This document shows, in pieces, positions 1 to 7,397 of a DNA stretch of 8,787 nucleotides (position 1 is the stretch's first letter; each line of letters opens with the position of its first letter). Below the pieces are notes generated by a model. That model was not told where the DNA came from. It saw nothing but the letters and a program-made list of their open reading frames with translations, and did no database searches. The translations under genes were made by a program, and so were the position numbers. Origin of the DNA: an uncultured Bacteroidota bacterium (GTDB taxonomy: Bacteria > Bacteroidota > Bacteroidia > Chitinophagales > Chitinophagaceae); the NCBI GenBank assembly GCA_903851455.1, contig CAINOM010000376.1, positions 1 to 8,787 on the forward strand, read 5' to 3'.

Positions 1-2739
1 AAGATCGAATATTTCTCCCTTTACGTCGATGGTCACTTTCTTTGAAAGGTCACCGCTGGCCACCGCCTTGGTCACCTCGGCAATGTTACGTACCTGGCTG
101 GTAAGGTTACCCGTCATCTGGTTCACAGAGTCGGTAAGGTCCTTCCAGGTACCAGCCACGCCCGGCACGAATGCCTGGCCGCCGAGCTTACCATCGGTAC
201 CTACCTCACGTGCCACACGCGTAACTTCCGATGCAAAGGCGCGAAGCTGATCCACCATGGTATTCAGCGTCTCTTTCAGTTGCAATATTTCCCCGCGCAC
301 ATCCACCGTTATCTTGCGCGACATATCCCCGTTGGCCACGGCTATGGCCACATTCGCGATGTTACGCACCTGGTCTGTAAGGTTACCCGCCATCTGGTTC
401 ACGGAGTCGGTAAGGTCCTTCCAGGTACCAGCCACACCCGGCACGTGCGCCTGGCCGCCCAGCTTACCTTCCGTACCTACTTCCCTTGCCACACGCGTTA
501 CTTCTGATGCAAACGCACGAAGCTGCTCCACCATCGTATTGATCGTATTTTTCAGCTCCAGGATCTCTCCCTTCACGTCCACTTCAATTTTCCTGGAGAG
601 GTCACCATTAGCCACCGCCGTTGTTACTTCCGCGATGTTGCGCACCTGGCTGGTAAGGTTGCCGGCCATTACATTCACGGAGTCCGTAAGGTCTTTCCAC
701 GTACCACCTACACCAGCCACATCGGCCTGTCCCCCGAGCTTGCCCTCGGAGCCCACCTCACGTGCCACACGCGTCACTTCCGATCCGAAAGAGTTGAGCT
801 GATCCACCATCGTATTGATCGTGTTCTTTAGCTCCAATATTTCTCCCTTTACGTCCACCGTTATCTTGCGAGACAGGTCACCCTTTGCTACCGCTGTTGT
901 CACTTCGGCAATGTTGCGCACCTGCGCTGTAAGGTTACTACCCATCTGGTTCACTGAGTCGGTAAGGTCTTTCCATGTACCGCCCACACCTTGCACTTTC
1001 GCCTGTCCGCCAAGCTTACCTTCGGTACCCACTTCAAGCGCCACACGCGTTACTTCCGACGCGAATGAGTTGAGCTGGTCCACCATAGTATTGATGGTAT
1101 TTTTAAGGTCAAGGATCTCTCCCTGCACATTCACCGTAATTTTCTTTGAGAGGTCACCATACGCCACTGCCGTTGTTACCTCGGCGATGTTGCGCACCTG
1201 TGCCGTAAGGTTACTGCCCATCTGGTTCACAGAGTCGGTAAGGCCTTTCCATACACCACCTACGCCCTTCACCTTGGCCTGTCCGCCGAGTTTACCTTCT
1301 GTACCCACTTCAAGAGCCACACGCGTTACTTCTGATGCGAAAGAGTTGAGCTGGTCCACCATGGTGTTGATGGTATTCTTCAGCTCCAATATTTCACCCT
1401 CCACATCCACCGTGATCTTTTTAGAAAGGTCACCGTTGGCCACTGCCGTAGTTACCTCGGCAATGTTGCGCACCTGCGCCGTGAGGTTGCTCGCCATTTG
1501 GTTCACGGAGTAGGTAAGGTCTTTCCATACACCGCCCACACCCTTCACCGTAGCCTGCACACCCAGCTTACCTTCCGATCCCACTTCACGTGCCACACGC
1601 GTTACTTCCGAACCGAATGAGTTGAGCTGGTCCACCATGTTATTGATCGTCTTTTTCAGCTCCAATATTTCACCTTGCACGTCCACAGTTATCTTCTTGG
1701 AGAGGTCACCGTTTGCCACCGCTGTTGTTACCTCGGCAATGTTGCGCACCTGGCCCGTAAGGTTACCTGCCATCTGGTTCACAGAGTCTGTGAGGTCTTT
1801 CCATACACCGCCTACCCCTTCCACTGTTGCCTGTCCACCCAGCTTACCTTCCGATCCCACCTCACGCGCCACACGCGTTACTTCCGAACCAAATGAATTG
1901 AGCTGGTCCACCATCGTATTGATCGTGTCTTTCAGCTCTAATATTTCTCCTCTTACATCCACCGTTATCTTGCGCGAAAGGTCTCCCTTTGCCACCGCCG
2001 TTGTTACCTGTGCAATGTTGCGCACCTGTGCCGTAAGGTTACTGCCCATCTGGTTCACAGAGTCGGTGAGATCTTTCCATACACCGGCCACGCCTTTTAC
2101 TTCCGCCTGTCCGCCAAGTTTACCTTCAGAACCCACTTCCCTCGCCACGCGGGTTACTTCCGCAGAGAAAGAGTTAAGCTGGTCCACCATTGTATTGATC
2201 GTATATTTCAGCTCTGATATTTCTCCTTTCACGTCTACGGTGATTTTCTTGGAAAGGTCGCCTCTTGCCACGGCTATGGTTACCTCGGCAATGTTACGCA
2301 CCTGGCCGGTGAGGTTACTGGCCATCTGGTTCACAGAATCCGTAAGGTCTTTCCAGGTACCACCTATACCGCGTACCTGGGCCTGTCCGCCCAGCTTACC
2401 TTCTGTACCCACTTCCAGCGCCACACGCGTTACTTCCGAAGAGAAAGAGTTAAGCTGGTCCACCATAGTATTGATCGTGTTCTTCAACTCAAGTATTTCT
2501 CCCTTCACGTCCACCGTGATCTTACGAGACAAGTCTCCTTTCGCCACAGATGTTGTTACCTCGGCGATGTTACGCACCTGTGCCGTAAGGTTGCTCGCCA
2601 TCTGGTTCACTGAGTCGGTAAGGTCTTTCCACACACCACCTACGCCTTTCACCGTAGCTTGTCCACCGAGCTTACCTTCCGTACCCACTTCCAGCGCCAC
2701 ACGGGTTACCTCCATAGAGAAGAGGTTCAGCTGCTTCAC
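1..2739 (-). repeat. Intragenic tandem repeat, 276-bp (92-codon) HAMP units
   Basis: The DNA encoding MV(D/K/E)QL recurs every 276 bases. The Met codons of this motif end at plus-strand positions 258, 534, 810, 1086, 1362, 1638, 1914, 2190, 2466 and 2742, with no indels between copies. Copies are similar but not identical in DNA: synonymous third positions vary widely while the protein is nearly constant, so the array looks old and under protein-level selection. The most upstream copy (about 2464-2739, [11 protein letters not shown]) is the most diverged. The two copies nearest the left edge carry MVEQLRAFA and MVDQLRAFA instead of MVDQLNSF. Confidence 0.93.
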
Positions 2740-3321
2740 CATATCATTTACTTCTTTGGCAATACGTGCAAACTCACCTTGCAGCACGTGGTCGCCAATC
2801 TGCAGCGGCATTTGCTGGGAGAGGTTGCCTTTTGCCACAGAGCTGATAACCCCTGCTATTTCAATTGTTGGGTGAACAAGATCAGAGATCAGGGTATTGA
2901 GCGAGTCCACACCGGTGCTCCACGAGCCTTTAGCGAACGGCACTTCTATGCGGTGGGTCAGTTTTCCCTGCTTGCCTATGGTATTACTGGCGCGCGTAAA
3001 CTCATGGGTCATTTTCTGGTTCATGAAAATGATCTCGTTGAGCGTATCGCATATCTTTCCGCTGATGCCCACCTGGTCTATCGGCATCCGGACATCGAAG
3101 TTCCCGTTTCTTACCTCGATCAATATCCTGAGCAATTCCTTGTTCAGCACTTCATCAGGCGGCATATCGTACATTGACTCCCTGTATGGAGCTGGTTTCG
3201 TACGCTTGGCAGCGCCGTTCGTTTGTTTTTTCTTTGCAGATTTTACTACGGCTGAGCCATCAAGTAAAATTGTTTCTTCCATCTCTTTCGGAGTAGCGGG
3301 AATTGTAATTTCTGTGCCCAT
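1..3321 (-). CDS. Poly-HAMP signalling protein, probable hybrid histidine kinase (N-terminal part, runs off the left edge)
   Basis: The minus frame from the ATG at 3321 stays open for exactly 1107 codons to base 1, so the C-terminus is missing. Residues 1-50 are Lys/Pro-rich. Residues about 60-194 are diverged HAMP-like sequence ([23 protein letters not shown]). From residue 195 a strictly 92-residue unit repeats: nine full copies plus about 85 residues of a tenth, anchored on MVDQLN. Each unit holds a canonical HAMP half ([19 protein letters not shown], then [16 protein letters not shown]) and a diverged half ([12 protein letters not shown], then [15 protein letters not shown]). No transmembrane segment or signal peptide is visible, so the protein is probably cytoplasmic. 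In fungal group III kinases (Nik1/Os-1) and many bacterial hybrid kinases such arrays precede the kinase and receiver domains. The poly-HAMP identity is seen directly; the kinase output is inferred. The start is supported by a promoter-like element 28 bases upstream. Confidence 0.88.
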   Translation of the reverse strand, partial: MGTEITIPATPKEMEETILLDGSAVVKSAKKKQTNGAAKRTKPAPYRESMYDMPPDEVLNKELLRILIEVRNGNFDVRMPIDQVGISGKICDTLNEIIFMNQKMTHEFTRASNTIGKQGKLTHRIEVPFAKGSWSTGVDSLNTLISDLVHPTIEIAGVISSVAKGNLSQQMPLQIGDHVLQGEFARIAKEVNDMVKQLNLFSMEVTRVALEVGTEGKLGGQATVKGVGGVWKDLTDSVNQMASNLTAQVRNIAEVTTSVAKGDLSRKITVDVKGEILELKNTINTMVDQLNSFSSEVTRVALEVGTEGKLGGQAQVRGIGGTWKDLTDSVNQMASNLTGQVRNIAEVTIAVARGDLSKKITVDVKGEISELKYTINTMVDQLNSFSAEVTRVAREVGSEGKLGGQAEVKGVAGVWKDLTDSVNQMGSNLTAQVRNIAQVTTAVAKGDLSRKITVDVRGEILELKDTINTMVDQLNSFGSEVTRVAREVGSEGKLGGQATVEGVGGVWKDLTDSVNQMAGNLTGQVRNIAEVTTAVANGDLSKKITVDVQGEILELKKTINNMVDQLNSFGSEVTRVAREVGSEGKLGVQATVKGVGGVWKDLTYSVNQMASNLTAQVRNIAEVTTAVANGDLSKKITVDVEGEILELKNTINTMVDQLNSFASEVTRVALEVGTEGKLGGQAKVKGVGGVWKGLTDSVNQMGSNLTAQVRNIAEVTTAVAYGDLSKKITVNVQGEILDLKNTINTMVDQLNSFASEVTRVALEVGTEGKLGGQAKVQGVGGTWKDLTDSVNQMGSNLTAQVRNIAEVTTAVAKGDLSRKITVDVKGEILELKNTINTMVDQLNSFGSEVTRVAREVGSEGKLGGQADVAGVGGTWKDLTDSVNVMAGNLTSQVRNIAEVTTAVANGDLSRKIEVDVKGEILELKNTINTMVEQLRAFASEVTRVAREVGTEGKLGGQAHVPGVAGTWKDLTDSVNQMAGNLTDQVRNIANVAIAVANGDMSRKITVDVRGEILQLKETLNTMVDQLRAFASEVTRVAREVGTDGKLGGQAFVPGVAGTWKDLTDSVNQMTGNLTSQVRNIAEVTKAVASGDLSKKVTIDVKGEIFDL

Positions 3322-3348
3322 GGTAAATTCTATTTTTTATGGTTGTGC

Positions 3349-3356
3349 CAAAGTAA
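3349..3356 (-). promoter_or_regulatory. Candidate -7 promoter element of the poly-HAMP gene
   Basis: On the minus strand the bases read TTACTTTG, seven of eight matching the Bacteroidota -7 consensus TAnnTTTG. It ends 28 bases before the ATG at 3321, a normal distance. I see no convincing TTTG -33 element at the expected spacing, so this is only a candidate. Confidence 0.35.
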
Positions 3357-3366
3357 AATACCAGCT

Positions 3367-3379
3367 ATGCCTATGGCAT
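3367..3379. promoter_or_regulatory. Small palindrome upstream of the poly-HAMP gene
   Basis: ATGCC-TAT-GGCAT is a perfect 5-bp inverted repeat with a 3-base centre. It lies just upstream of the candidate -7 element, in the -20 to -35 region where a regulator might bind. The arms are short enough for chance, and no known operator is recognised. Confidence 0.2.
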
Positions 3380-3693
3380 GTGTACCGGGTCAAAAAACGT
3401 TCAAATGCAATAAAATTTTGGTCGTGGAAAATCAACATAAAAAACCATGCCAAGCAAAATACTGCCATCTCAATGGCGAGACCAGCCGCTAGCCTACTTT
3501 TTTGAACGACAATAATTTATAGCGAAAATCAATCCTGTTAGGGCGTTTGGGGAAAAGCAACATATATTTTTACTCAATTTTTCAATTAAAACATACACTT
3601 ATACATAACGAATTGAGGAAAAAAATCCATAGCCGCTTGCAAAAACTGTCCGGAATTATCGGCGCTCATTTCCGCACGACCCACCTTTTTTAA

Positions 3694-3701
3694 TATTTCT
3701 G
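3694..3701 (+). promoter_or_regulatory. Candidate -7 promoter element for the DoxX/PEBP pair
   Basis: TATTTCTG matches TAnnTTTG at seven of eight positions. It ends 38 bases before the ATG at 3740 and is the best promoter-like sequence there. No clear -33 TTTG partner is present. Confidence 0.3.
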
Positions 3702-3739
3702 GCACGAGTTTTACACAACTAAGCCAAAGTAGAGCGTAT

Positions 3740-4153
3740 ATGAAATATCTTGTGTTGGTTGGCCGGTTCTTTTATTCCCTGATATTTATTTCTTCGCTCC
3801 CACATCTGTTTTCCAGTCAGTCGGCCAGTTATGCCGCGGCAGCAGGGGTTCCAATGCCTTCTGTTCTTGTTCCGCTTTCCGGGGTGATCGCGTTCCTGGG
3901 CGGGGTTAGTATATTGCTTGGTTATAAGGCGAAGGCGGGCGCCTGGCTCATTGTGCTTTTTTTAGTCCCCGTAACAATAATGATGCATAACTTTTGGGCA
4001 ATAACAGACCCAATGGCGCGGCAGATGCAGCAAACTAATTTTGTTAAGAACCTCGCTTTGATAGGGTGCGCTTTATTAATTTCCTGGTTCGGGGCTGGGC
4101 CTTGCAGCATTGATTCCTGGCTTGCCGGCCGCAGGAAAACTGCCCTGATGTAG
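3740..4153 (+). CDS. DoxX family inner-membrane protein
   Basis: This 137-residue protein is very hydrophobic and has four likely membrane segments, at about residues 4-24, 41-61, 66-84 and 104-120. This layout, the N-terminal VGRFFYSLIFISS-like helix, the GVSILLGYKAKAGA turn between helices 2 and 3 and the MMHNFW segment after helix 3 fit the small DoxX/DoxD-like family. Members sit in the cytoplasmic membrane; some are linked to thiosulfate:quinone oxidoreductase or to redox and detoxification complexes, but most have no known role. No cofactor motif is visible, so I assign the family only. It lies just upstream of the PEBP gene on the same strand and is probably co-transcribed with it. The start is the first ATG after the intergenic region, and the N-terminus fits a normal first helix. 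Confidence 0.85.
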   Translation: MKYLVLVGRFFYSLIFISSLPHLFSSQSASYAAAAGVPMPSVLVPLSGVIAFLGGVSILLGYKAKAGAWLIVLFLVPVTIMMHNFWAITDPMARQMQQTNFVKNLALIGCALLISWFGAGPCSIDSWLAGRRKTALM

Positions 4154-4211
4154 CGGCATGACCTTCTGCAAACCCGATGGTATGAAATTTTTGCTAAACC
4201 TGAAAAACTAT

Positions 4212-4715
4212 ATGCGCATCCGTATTTCATTTTTCGCACTGATCATTGTCTTTACGTTTGGCACGGCGAGGGCACAACTGGTCGTGACTAGCCCCGGTTT
4301 TAAGGAGAACGGACTGATCCCGTCAAAATACTCCTGTGAAGGGGCAGAGGTGAGCCCGCCGCTGGACATCAGTAATATTCCTTCTGCGGCCAAAAGCCTG
4401 GCATTGATCGTACATGATCCGGACGCACCTATGGAAGGTGGGTTCACGCACTGGGTGATGTGGAATATTGATGTAAAGGGGTATTTGCCCGAAGGCTTTA
4501 AAAATGCAAACCAGGGGCTGAACAGCGCTAAACAAACCGGCTACAAAGGCATGTGCCCGCCCACCGGTACACACCATTACCATTTTAAACTTTACGCACT
4601 TGACGAAATGATGGAACTGGACCAGAACAATGATAAAGCATCGCTGGAAAAGCGGATGCAAGGACATATTTTAGAGGAGGGAGAGCTGATAGGACTCTAT
4701 AAGAAAACCAGATAG
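4212..4715 (+). CDS. Secreted YbhB/YbcL-type phosphatidylethanolamine-binding (PEBP, Raf-kinase-inhibitor-like) protein
   Basis: From the ATG at 4212 the protein is 167 residues and opens with a classic signal peptide: MRIR, a hydrophobic core, and an ARA|Q cleavage site after residue 21. Export to the periplasm is expected. The rest is a full-length bacterial PEBP domain with the hallmark DPDAP (69-73), the following GGFTHW (76-81), and the ligand-pocket motif CPPTGTHHYHFKLYALD (115-131). Bacterial members bind anionic ligands and their physiological role is mostly unknown; kinase inhibition should not be assumed. In-frame ATGs at 4158 and 4182 would add 18 or 10 residues ahead of the signal peptide. 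I prefer 4212 because it gives a normal-length signal sequence. The gene follows the DoxX gene closely, and a hairpin lies just downstream. Confidence 0.9.
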   Translation: MRIRISFFALIIVFTFGTARAQLVVTSPGFKENGLIPSKYSCEGAEVSPPLDISNIPSAAKSLALIVHDPDAPMEGGFTHWVMWNIDVKGYLPEGFKNANQGLNSAKQTGYKGMCPPTGTHHYHFKLYALDEMMELDQNNDKASLEKRMQGHILEEGELIGLYKKTR

Positions 4716-4765
4716 AGAAATTCCAAAAGTGAAATTCCAAACTCCAAAGAGAAAATTCAAAAGGC
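4716..4765. repeat. Short intergenic repeat tract, degenerate ATTCCAAA units
   Basis: The stretch after the PEBP stop contains GAAATTCCAAAAGT, GAAATTCCAAACT, CCAAAGAG and AAAATTCAAAAG in a row. The same vocabulary recurs after nusG (8525-8560). It is non-coding, and its right-hand part forms one arm of the hairpin at 4739-4784. Confidence 0.6.
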
Positions 4766-4784
4766 GATTTCCTCTTTGGAGTTT
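4739..4784. terminator. Hairpin terminator between converging PEBP and carrier-protein genes
   Basis: AAACTCCAAAGAG (4739-4751) is perfectly complementary to CTCTTTGGAGTTT (4772-4784), giving a 13-bp stem. Three further A-T pairs can form inside past a bulged C. The plus-strand 3' side runs into TTTTT, as in an intrinsic terminator. The hairpin sits 24 bases after the PEBP stop and 26 bases past the stop of the opposing gene at 4810, so it may terminate both. The minus-strand T-run is weak, so plus-strand function is more certain. Confidence 0.7.
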
Positions 4785-4809
4785 TTAGGATAGCAGCGCT
4801 CCTGGAATT

Positions 4810-5055
4810 TTATTTTTGGGATTTCTTATGTACGCAGCTGATCAGATCCCCAACATTTTTGAAGTTCATGATCTCGTTCAGCTTGAATTTCACTTTGAAG
4901 TGTTTTTCAATACTGTCAATAAGTATCATGTGCGAAAGGGAGTCCCACCCTGGCACATCTGCGGCGCTGGTTTCGGGTGTCAGCGCCAGGTCTTTTTTGC
5001 GAAGCACTGTTGAAAATATGGTATTGAGCTGAATTAGTATTTCCTGTTCTTCCAT
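4810..5055 (-). CDS. Stand-alone acyl/peptidyl carrier protein (phosphopantetheine-binding)
   Basis: This 81-residue protein has the size and helical pattern of a free carrier protein. The attachment motif is GWDSL at residues 36-40, with Ser39 the expected 4'-phosphopantetheine site. The following helix (HMILIDSIEKHFKVKF) and the helix near residues 67-76 (NVGDLISCV) match the usual fold. It would carry a thioester-bound acyl or aminoacyl group in the cytoplasm. Its gene starts 6 bases after the GNAT stop codon and is last in an operon with a DltA-like adenylation enzyme, so an aminoacyl cargo is more likely than a fatty acyl chain. The sequence around the serine looks more like carrier proteins of polysaccharide or secondary-metabolite clusters than fatty-acid AcpP, and it lacks the DltC-like LLDS context. 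Specific partners are inferred from context. Confidence 0.9.
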   Translation of the reverse strand: MEEQEILIQLNTIFSTVLRKKDLALTPETSAADVPGWDSLSHMILIDSIEKHFKVKFKLNEIMNFKNVGDLISCVHKKSQK

Positions 5056-5061
5056 GATCGT

Positions 5062-5721
5062 TTAGTTTTTTAATTCTTTCTCCATTAATATTTTTGTGTC
5101 GCAAGGCATCAGCTTCAGTATGGCAGGATCAGCGCATTGCTTTTCTGCAACGACTTTGAAGCCTGCCTTTTCATAGGCCCGTTGGGCGGCCTCATTATTT
5201 TTCAATAAAATTACCTGTACTTTATGTAATGACACACCTGCGGCCTGTTTCAGCCGTATATGCTCATTTATCAGTTTGCTGCTGAGGCCAAGACCCCGGT
5301 ATTTTTCAGCCGTATATACGCATTCTATCTGCAGTGCATTGTTATCACGGTGTATATTTACCGCGTTCATCAGCGCCATGGCAGGAGCAGCGTTGAGTAT
5401 AGCCTGGCGGTCTATGAAGTACATCAGCAAGTTACTTTTTATCATGCTGCTTGTCATGCCGTTTGCGTTCTCCACCCATGTATTCAGGGCGGCAGCTTTT
5501 TCATCATCGACCTCTGCCACAAGAAAACCGGAGATGTTCAGCTCCTGGCCCTCCATGTCTTCGTCGAGCATATTGTTTAGCGCGGCGCGGAGCTCTTCTT
5601 CCGTAATGGAAAAGATGGCGCAATAGCTGATAATATCACTGCCGCTTTTCTCGGCTTCAATGATCGATGTGATCAAAAAGTCTTTATCTGCCTCCGTTGC
5701 TTTCCTGATGTTTATCTGCAT
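5062..5721 (-). CDS. GNAT family N-acyltransferase
   Basis: This 219-residue protein has its GNAT core in the C-terminal half. Motif A is at about 131-156, with IECVYTAEKYRGLGLSSKLI giving the (R/Q)xxGxG/A pyrophosphate-binding loop at 142-147. Motif B is at 175-188 (NNEAAQRAYEKAGF). The first 125 residues include an acidic helical stretch (EEELRAALNNMLDEDMEG) that may bind the acceptor. GNAT enzymes usually move acyl groups from acyl-CoA to amines, and some accept carrier-protein thioesters. Here the gene lies between an amino-acid adenylation enzyme (1-base gap upstream) and a carrier protein (6-base gap downstream), so a role as aminoacyl or acyl transferase using the carrier protein is plausible. 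The substrate cannot be read from the sequence. An unrelated acetyl-CoA-dependent activity is possible. Confidence 0.87.
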   Translation of the reverse strand: MQINIRKATEADKDFLITSIIEAEKSGSDIISYCAIFSITEEELRAALNNMLDEDMEGQELNISGFLVAEVDDEKAAALNTWVENANGMTSSMIKSNLLMYFIDRQAILNAAPAMALMNAVNIHRDNNALQIECVYTAEKYRGLGLSSKLINEHIRLKQAAGVSLHKVQVILLKNNEAAQRAYEKAGFKVVAEKQCADPAILKLMPCDTKILMEKELKN

Positions 5722-5722
5722 T

Positions 5723-7189
5723 TTATGCTATCATTTTTTGCAGCGCCTTCCTGTCCGTTTTTCCACTGGTGTTGAGCGGAAAGGCAATGACAAAATGCAC
5801 TTGCGCTGGTATCATGTAAGGCGGCACTTTTGTTTTAAGTATTTCCAGGATGTCGGTGGTGTCCCTGTCACCGCCCTCAAAAACTACGCTGATCTGCATC
5901 AGCCCGTTCGGGCTGTTTACGGCCAGCGCCACTACATTAGAGCTGCCGGTTATGGCCCGCAGGTGAAATTCTATTTCGCTCAGCTCGATCCTGAAACCCT
6001 GTATTTTTACCTGATGGTCTATCCGGCCGCAATATATGAAGTTGCCCTCTTCATTCCTGAATGCAATATCGCCGGTGCGGTAATATCTTTTGCCATTTTG
6101 CTCAAAAAATGCTTCCCGCGTTTTCTCGGCATTAAGGTAGCCTGGGGTTAGTTGATTGCCATACAGGCACAATTCTCCTTTTTCACCATCCGGCAATTGC
6201 TTATAAGCCTCATCCACTACTATTGCATCCATATCCTGCATAGGCGCACCTATTGATACAATGCCGTTGTAATCTGTGATGTTGCCGCCTATCTTATAAG
6301 TAAGGCAGAATATGGTAGCCTCTGTAGGGCCATAAACATTTTCCACAACTGCGTTTGGCACGCAGCGCATCCATTCCTGCAGCACATCTTTATACAGGGC
6401 CTCGCCGCAGAAAAGCGAATAGCGCATATCTGGAAGGTCTATCTCTTCAAAATAAGGCCGGAGGTTGGCCAGCACAGAAGGCACCATCAGTGCAAAAGTG
6501 ATCTTGCGGGTCTCCAGCACATTGTAGATGTTGGTGAATTTCATACCGGTATCGGGTACGGTGTATACGCAGGCTCCGGTACACAAGGGTATGAGGTAAG
6601 ACATCACTGAGAGATCGAACGTGAGCTCGAACATCTGCAGGAAGCGGTCGTTGTGATCTGTTTTGTAACCGAGGGCATCAAACGCATTTACAAAAGAATC
6701 GAGGTTGTGGCAGGTAATAGGTACGCCCTTGGGAACCCCTGTGCTGCCTGATGTAAAGAGTATGTATGCGTTGGTTTCGTCAAGGGGAAATGCTGCCAGG
6801 GAAATACTGCCAGTCTCGTCAAGAGGTGTTTTACCCGTTGCAATTACGGTAACGTTAGGGTAGGTGTTATTCTCGGTTTTTGATAACAGATACTTTATGC
6901 CAGCCTGCTCTATGATCTGGCTTGCACGTTCCACCGGGTATGCGGGATGAATGGGTATGTAAGTCTTACCGGAGAGGAAAATAGCGAGAATAGATGCGTA
7001 AGTTTCCAGGTCGTCCTTGATCACGATCCCCAGATTCTGCTCGCCGGGGCAGTTTTCCTTTATTTTTGACTGAATGGAAGCTACCACCAAACCCAGATCG
7101 CTATATGTGTAAAATTTATTCTGTATGCAGAAAGCAGGAGCCTCGGCATGGGTATTGAAAACGGATATTATTTTATTGAGGAAATTCAT
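5723..7189 (-). CDS. Stand-alone amino-acid adenylation enzyme, DltA-like (amino acid:[carrier protein] ligase)
   Basis: From the ATG at 7189 the protein has 488 residues and consists only of an adenylation domain. Core motifs appear in order: A3 FTSGSTGVPKG (145-155), A4 FDLSVM (191-196), A5 NVYGPTEAT (284-292), A7 YRTGD (370-374), A8 GRIDHQVKIQGFRIELSEIE (388-407) and A10 NTSGKTDRKAL (473-483) with the catalytic Lys at 477. The Asp in FDLS normally binds the substrate alpha-amino group, so an amino acid is expected. LFCGEAL (259-265) and FDLSVM resemble D-alanine:carrier-protein ligase DltA, including the Cys linked in that family to D-Ala choice. It should use ATP to load an amino acid onto the carrier protein encoded two genes downstream. 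The frame is open up to 7267, but a perfect TAnnTTTG element at 7232-7239 falls inside that extension, so 7189 is the better start. D-alanine specificity is inference. Confidence 0.9.
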   Translation of the reverse strand: MNFLNKIISVFNTHAEAPAFCIQNKFYTYSDLGLVVASIQSKIKENCPGEQNLGIVIKDDLETYASILAIFLSGKTYIPIHPAYPVERASQIIEQAGIKYLLSKTENNTYPNVTVIATGKTPLDETGSISLAAFPLDETNAYILFTSGSTGVPKGVPITCHNLDSFVNAFDALGYKTDHNDRFLQMFELTFDLSVMSYLIPLCTGACVYTVPDTGMKFTNIYNVLETRKITFALMVPSVLANLRPYFEEIDLPDMRYSLFCGEALYKDVLQEWMRCVPNAVVENVYGPTEATIFCLTYKIGGNITDYNGIVSIGAPMQDMDAIVVDEAYKQLPDGEKGELCLYGNQLTPGYLNAEKTREAFFEQNGKRYYRTGDIAFRNEEGNFIYCGRIDHQVKIQGFRIELSEIEFHLRAITGSSNVVALAVNSPNGLMQISVVFEGGDRDTTDILEILKTKVPPYMIPAQVHFVIAFPLNTSGKTDRKALQKMIA

Positions 7190-7231
7190 TTTACCGGAAA
7201 AAACTGGCTGTTTGCTGCCAAAAAAGTGGTG

Positions 7232-7239
7232 CAAAGCTA
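7232..7239 (-). promoter_or_regulatory. -7 promoter element of the adenylation/GNAT/carrier operon
   Basis: The minus strand reads TAGCTTTG, a perfect match to the Bacteroidota -7 consensus TAnnTTTG. It ends 42 bases before the ATG at 7189, leaving a leader of about 35 bases. A TTTG lies further upstream (minus strand GATTTTGCACC), but only about 12 bases away, closer than usual for a -33 element. The position argues against the longer gene start at 7267. Confidence 0.55.
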
Positions 7240-7379
7240 TGGAAAAGGGTGCAAAATCGGGAGGCATAAACCTTCAATACCAAAGATTTCTTCCCGGACA
7301 AAGACCCATTTGTAGCGGAAATACTTAGGACGGGTATAGAAATAACGGCATAATTTTCCGATAATTCAAAATATTGCGT

Positions 7380-7387
7380 TACCTTCG
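7380..7387 (+). promoter_or_regulatory. Candidate -7 promoter element for the tRNA-Trp/secE/nusG unit
   Basis: TACCTTCG matches TAnnTTTG at seven of eight positions and faces the tRNA gene. The upstream gene is on the other strand, so a plus-strand promoter must lie somewhere in about 7240-7506, and this is the best candidate. It would place the transcript start just before or in the hairpin at 7398-7431, which is odd. No good -33 partner is visible. Confidence 0.35.
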
Positions 7388-7397
7388 CCATCCGGTT

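Larger units (their letters stand above)
3322..3739. other. AT-rich gene-free intergenic region between divergent genes
   Basis: These 418 bases separate the minus-strand poly-HAMP gene from the plus-strand DoxX gene. I find no credible coding region: the open frame crossing its left end is the antisense of the HAMP gene running on by chance. The region is clearly more AT-rich than its flanks. It holds the candidate promoters of both genes, the palindrome at 3367-3379, and a loosely spaced inverted repeat (CTCAATT at 3573-3579 with AATTGAG at 3611-3617) of doubtful meaning. No RNA family is recognised. Confidence 0.6.

Noticed and set aside
1510..1512. Apparent disruption by a TAG on the plus strand in one repeat copy
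   Set aside because: The TAG is only on the antisense strand and out of the gene frame. In the real gene the codon is TAC (Tyr), so the frame is intact and this is a substitution, not a nonsense change.
1..2739. The 276-base repeats as a CRISPR array or satellite DNA
   Set aside because: The unit is fully coding, in frame, and conserved at the protein level with synonymous variation; there are no short repeats separated by unique spacers.
257..2875. Plus-strand open frames of 181, 232 and 417 codons with repetitive Ser/Thr/Pro-rich proteins
   Set aside because: They are the exact antisense of the poly-HAMP gene. The minus frame gives a recognisable domain family over 1107 codons, while the plus frames do not.
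2659..3505. Plus-strand frames of 172 and 202 codons over the N-terminal part of the HAMP gene
   Set aside because: They are antisense to the HAMP gene and partly run into the AT-rich gap by chance; no recognisable domain is present.
5660..6151. A 163-residue plus-strand frame within the adenylation gene
   Set aside because: It is antisense to core motifs A8-A10 of a clear adenylation enzyme and resembles no known protein.
7191..7391. A 66-residue minus-strand protein upstream of the adenylation gene
   Set aside because: It overlaps the promoter element and leader of the operon in a different frame, has no recognisable features, and crosses low-information sequence.
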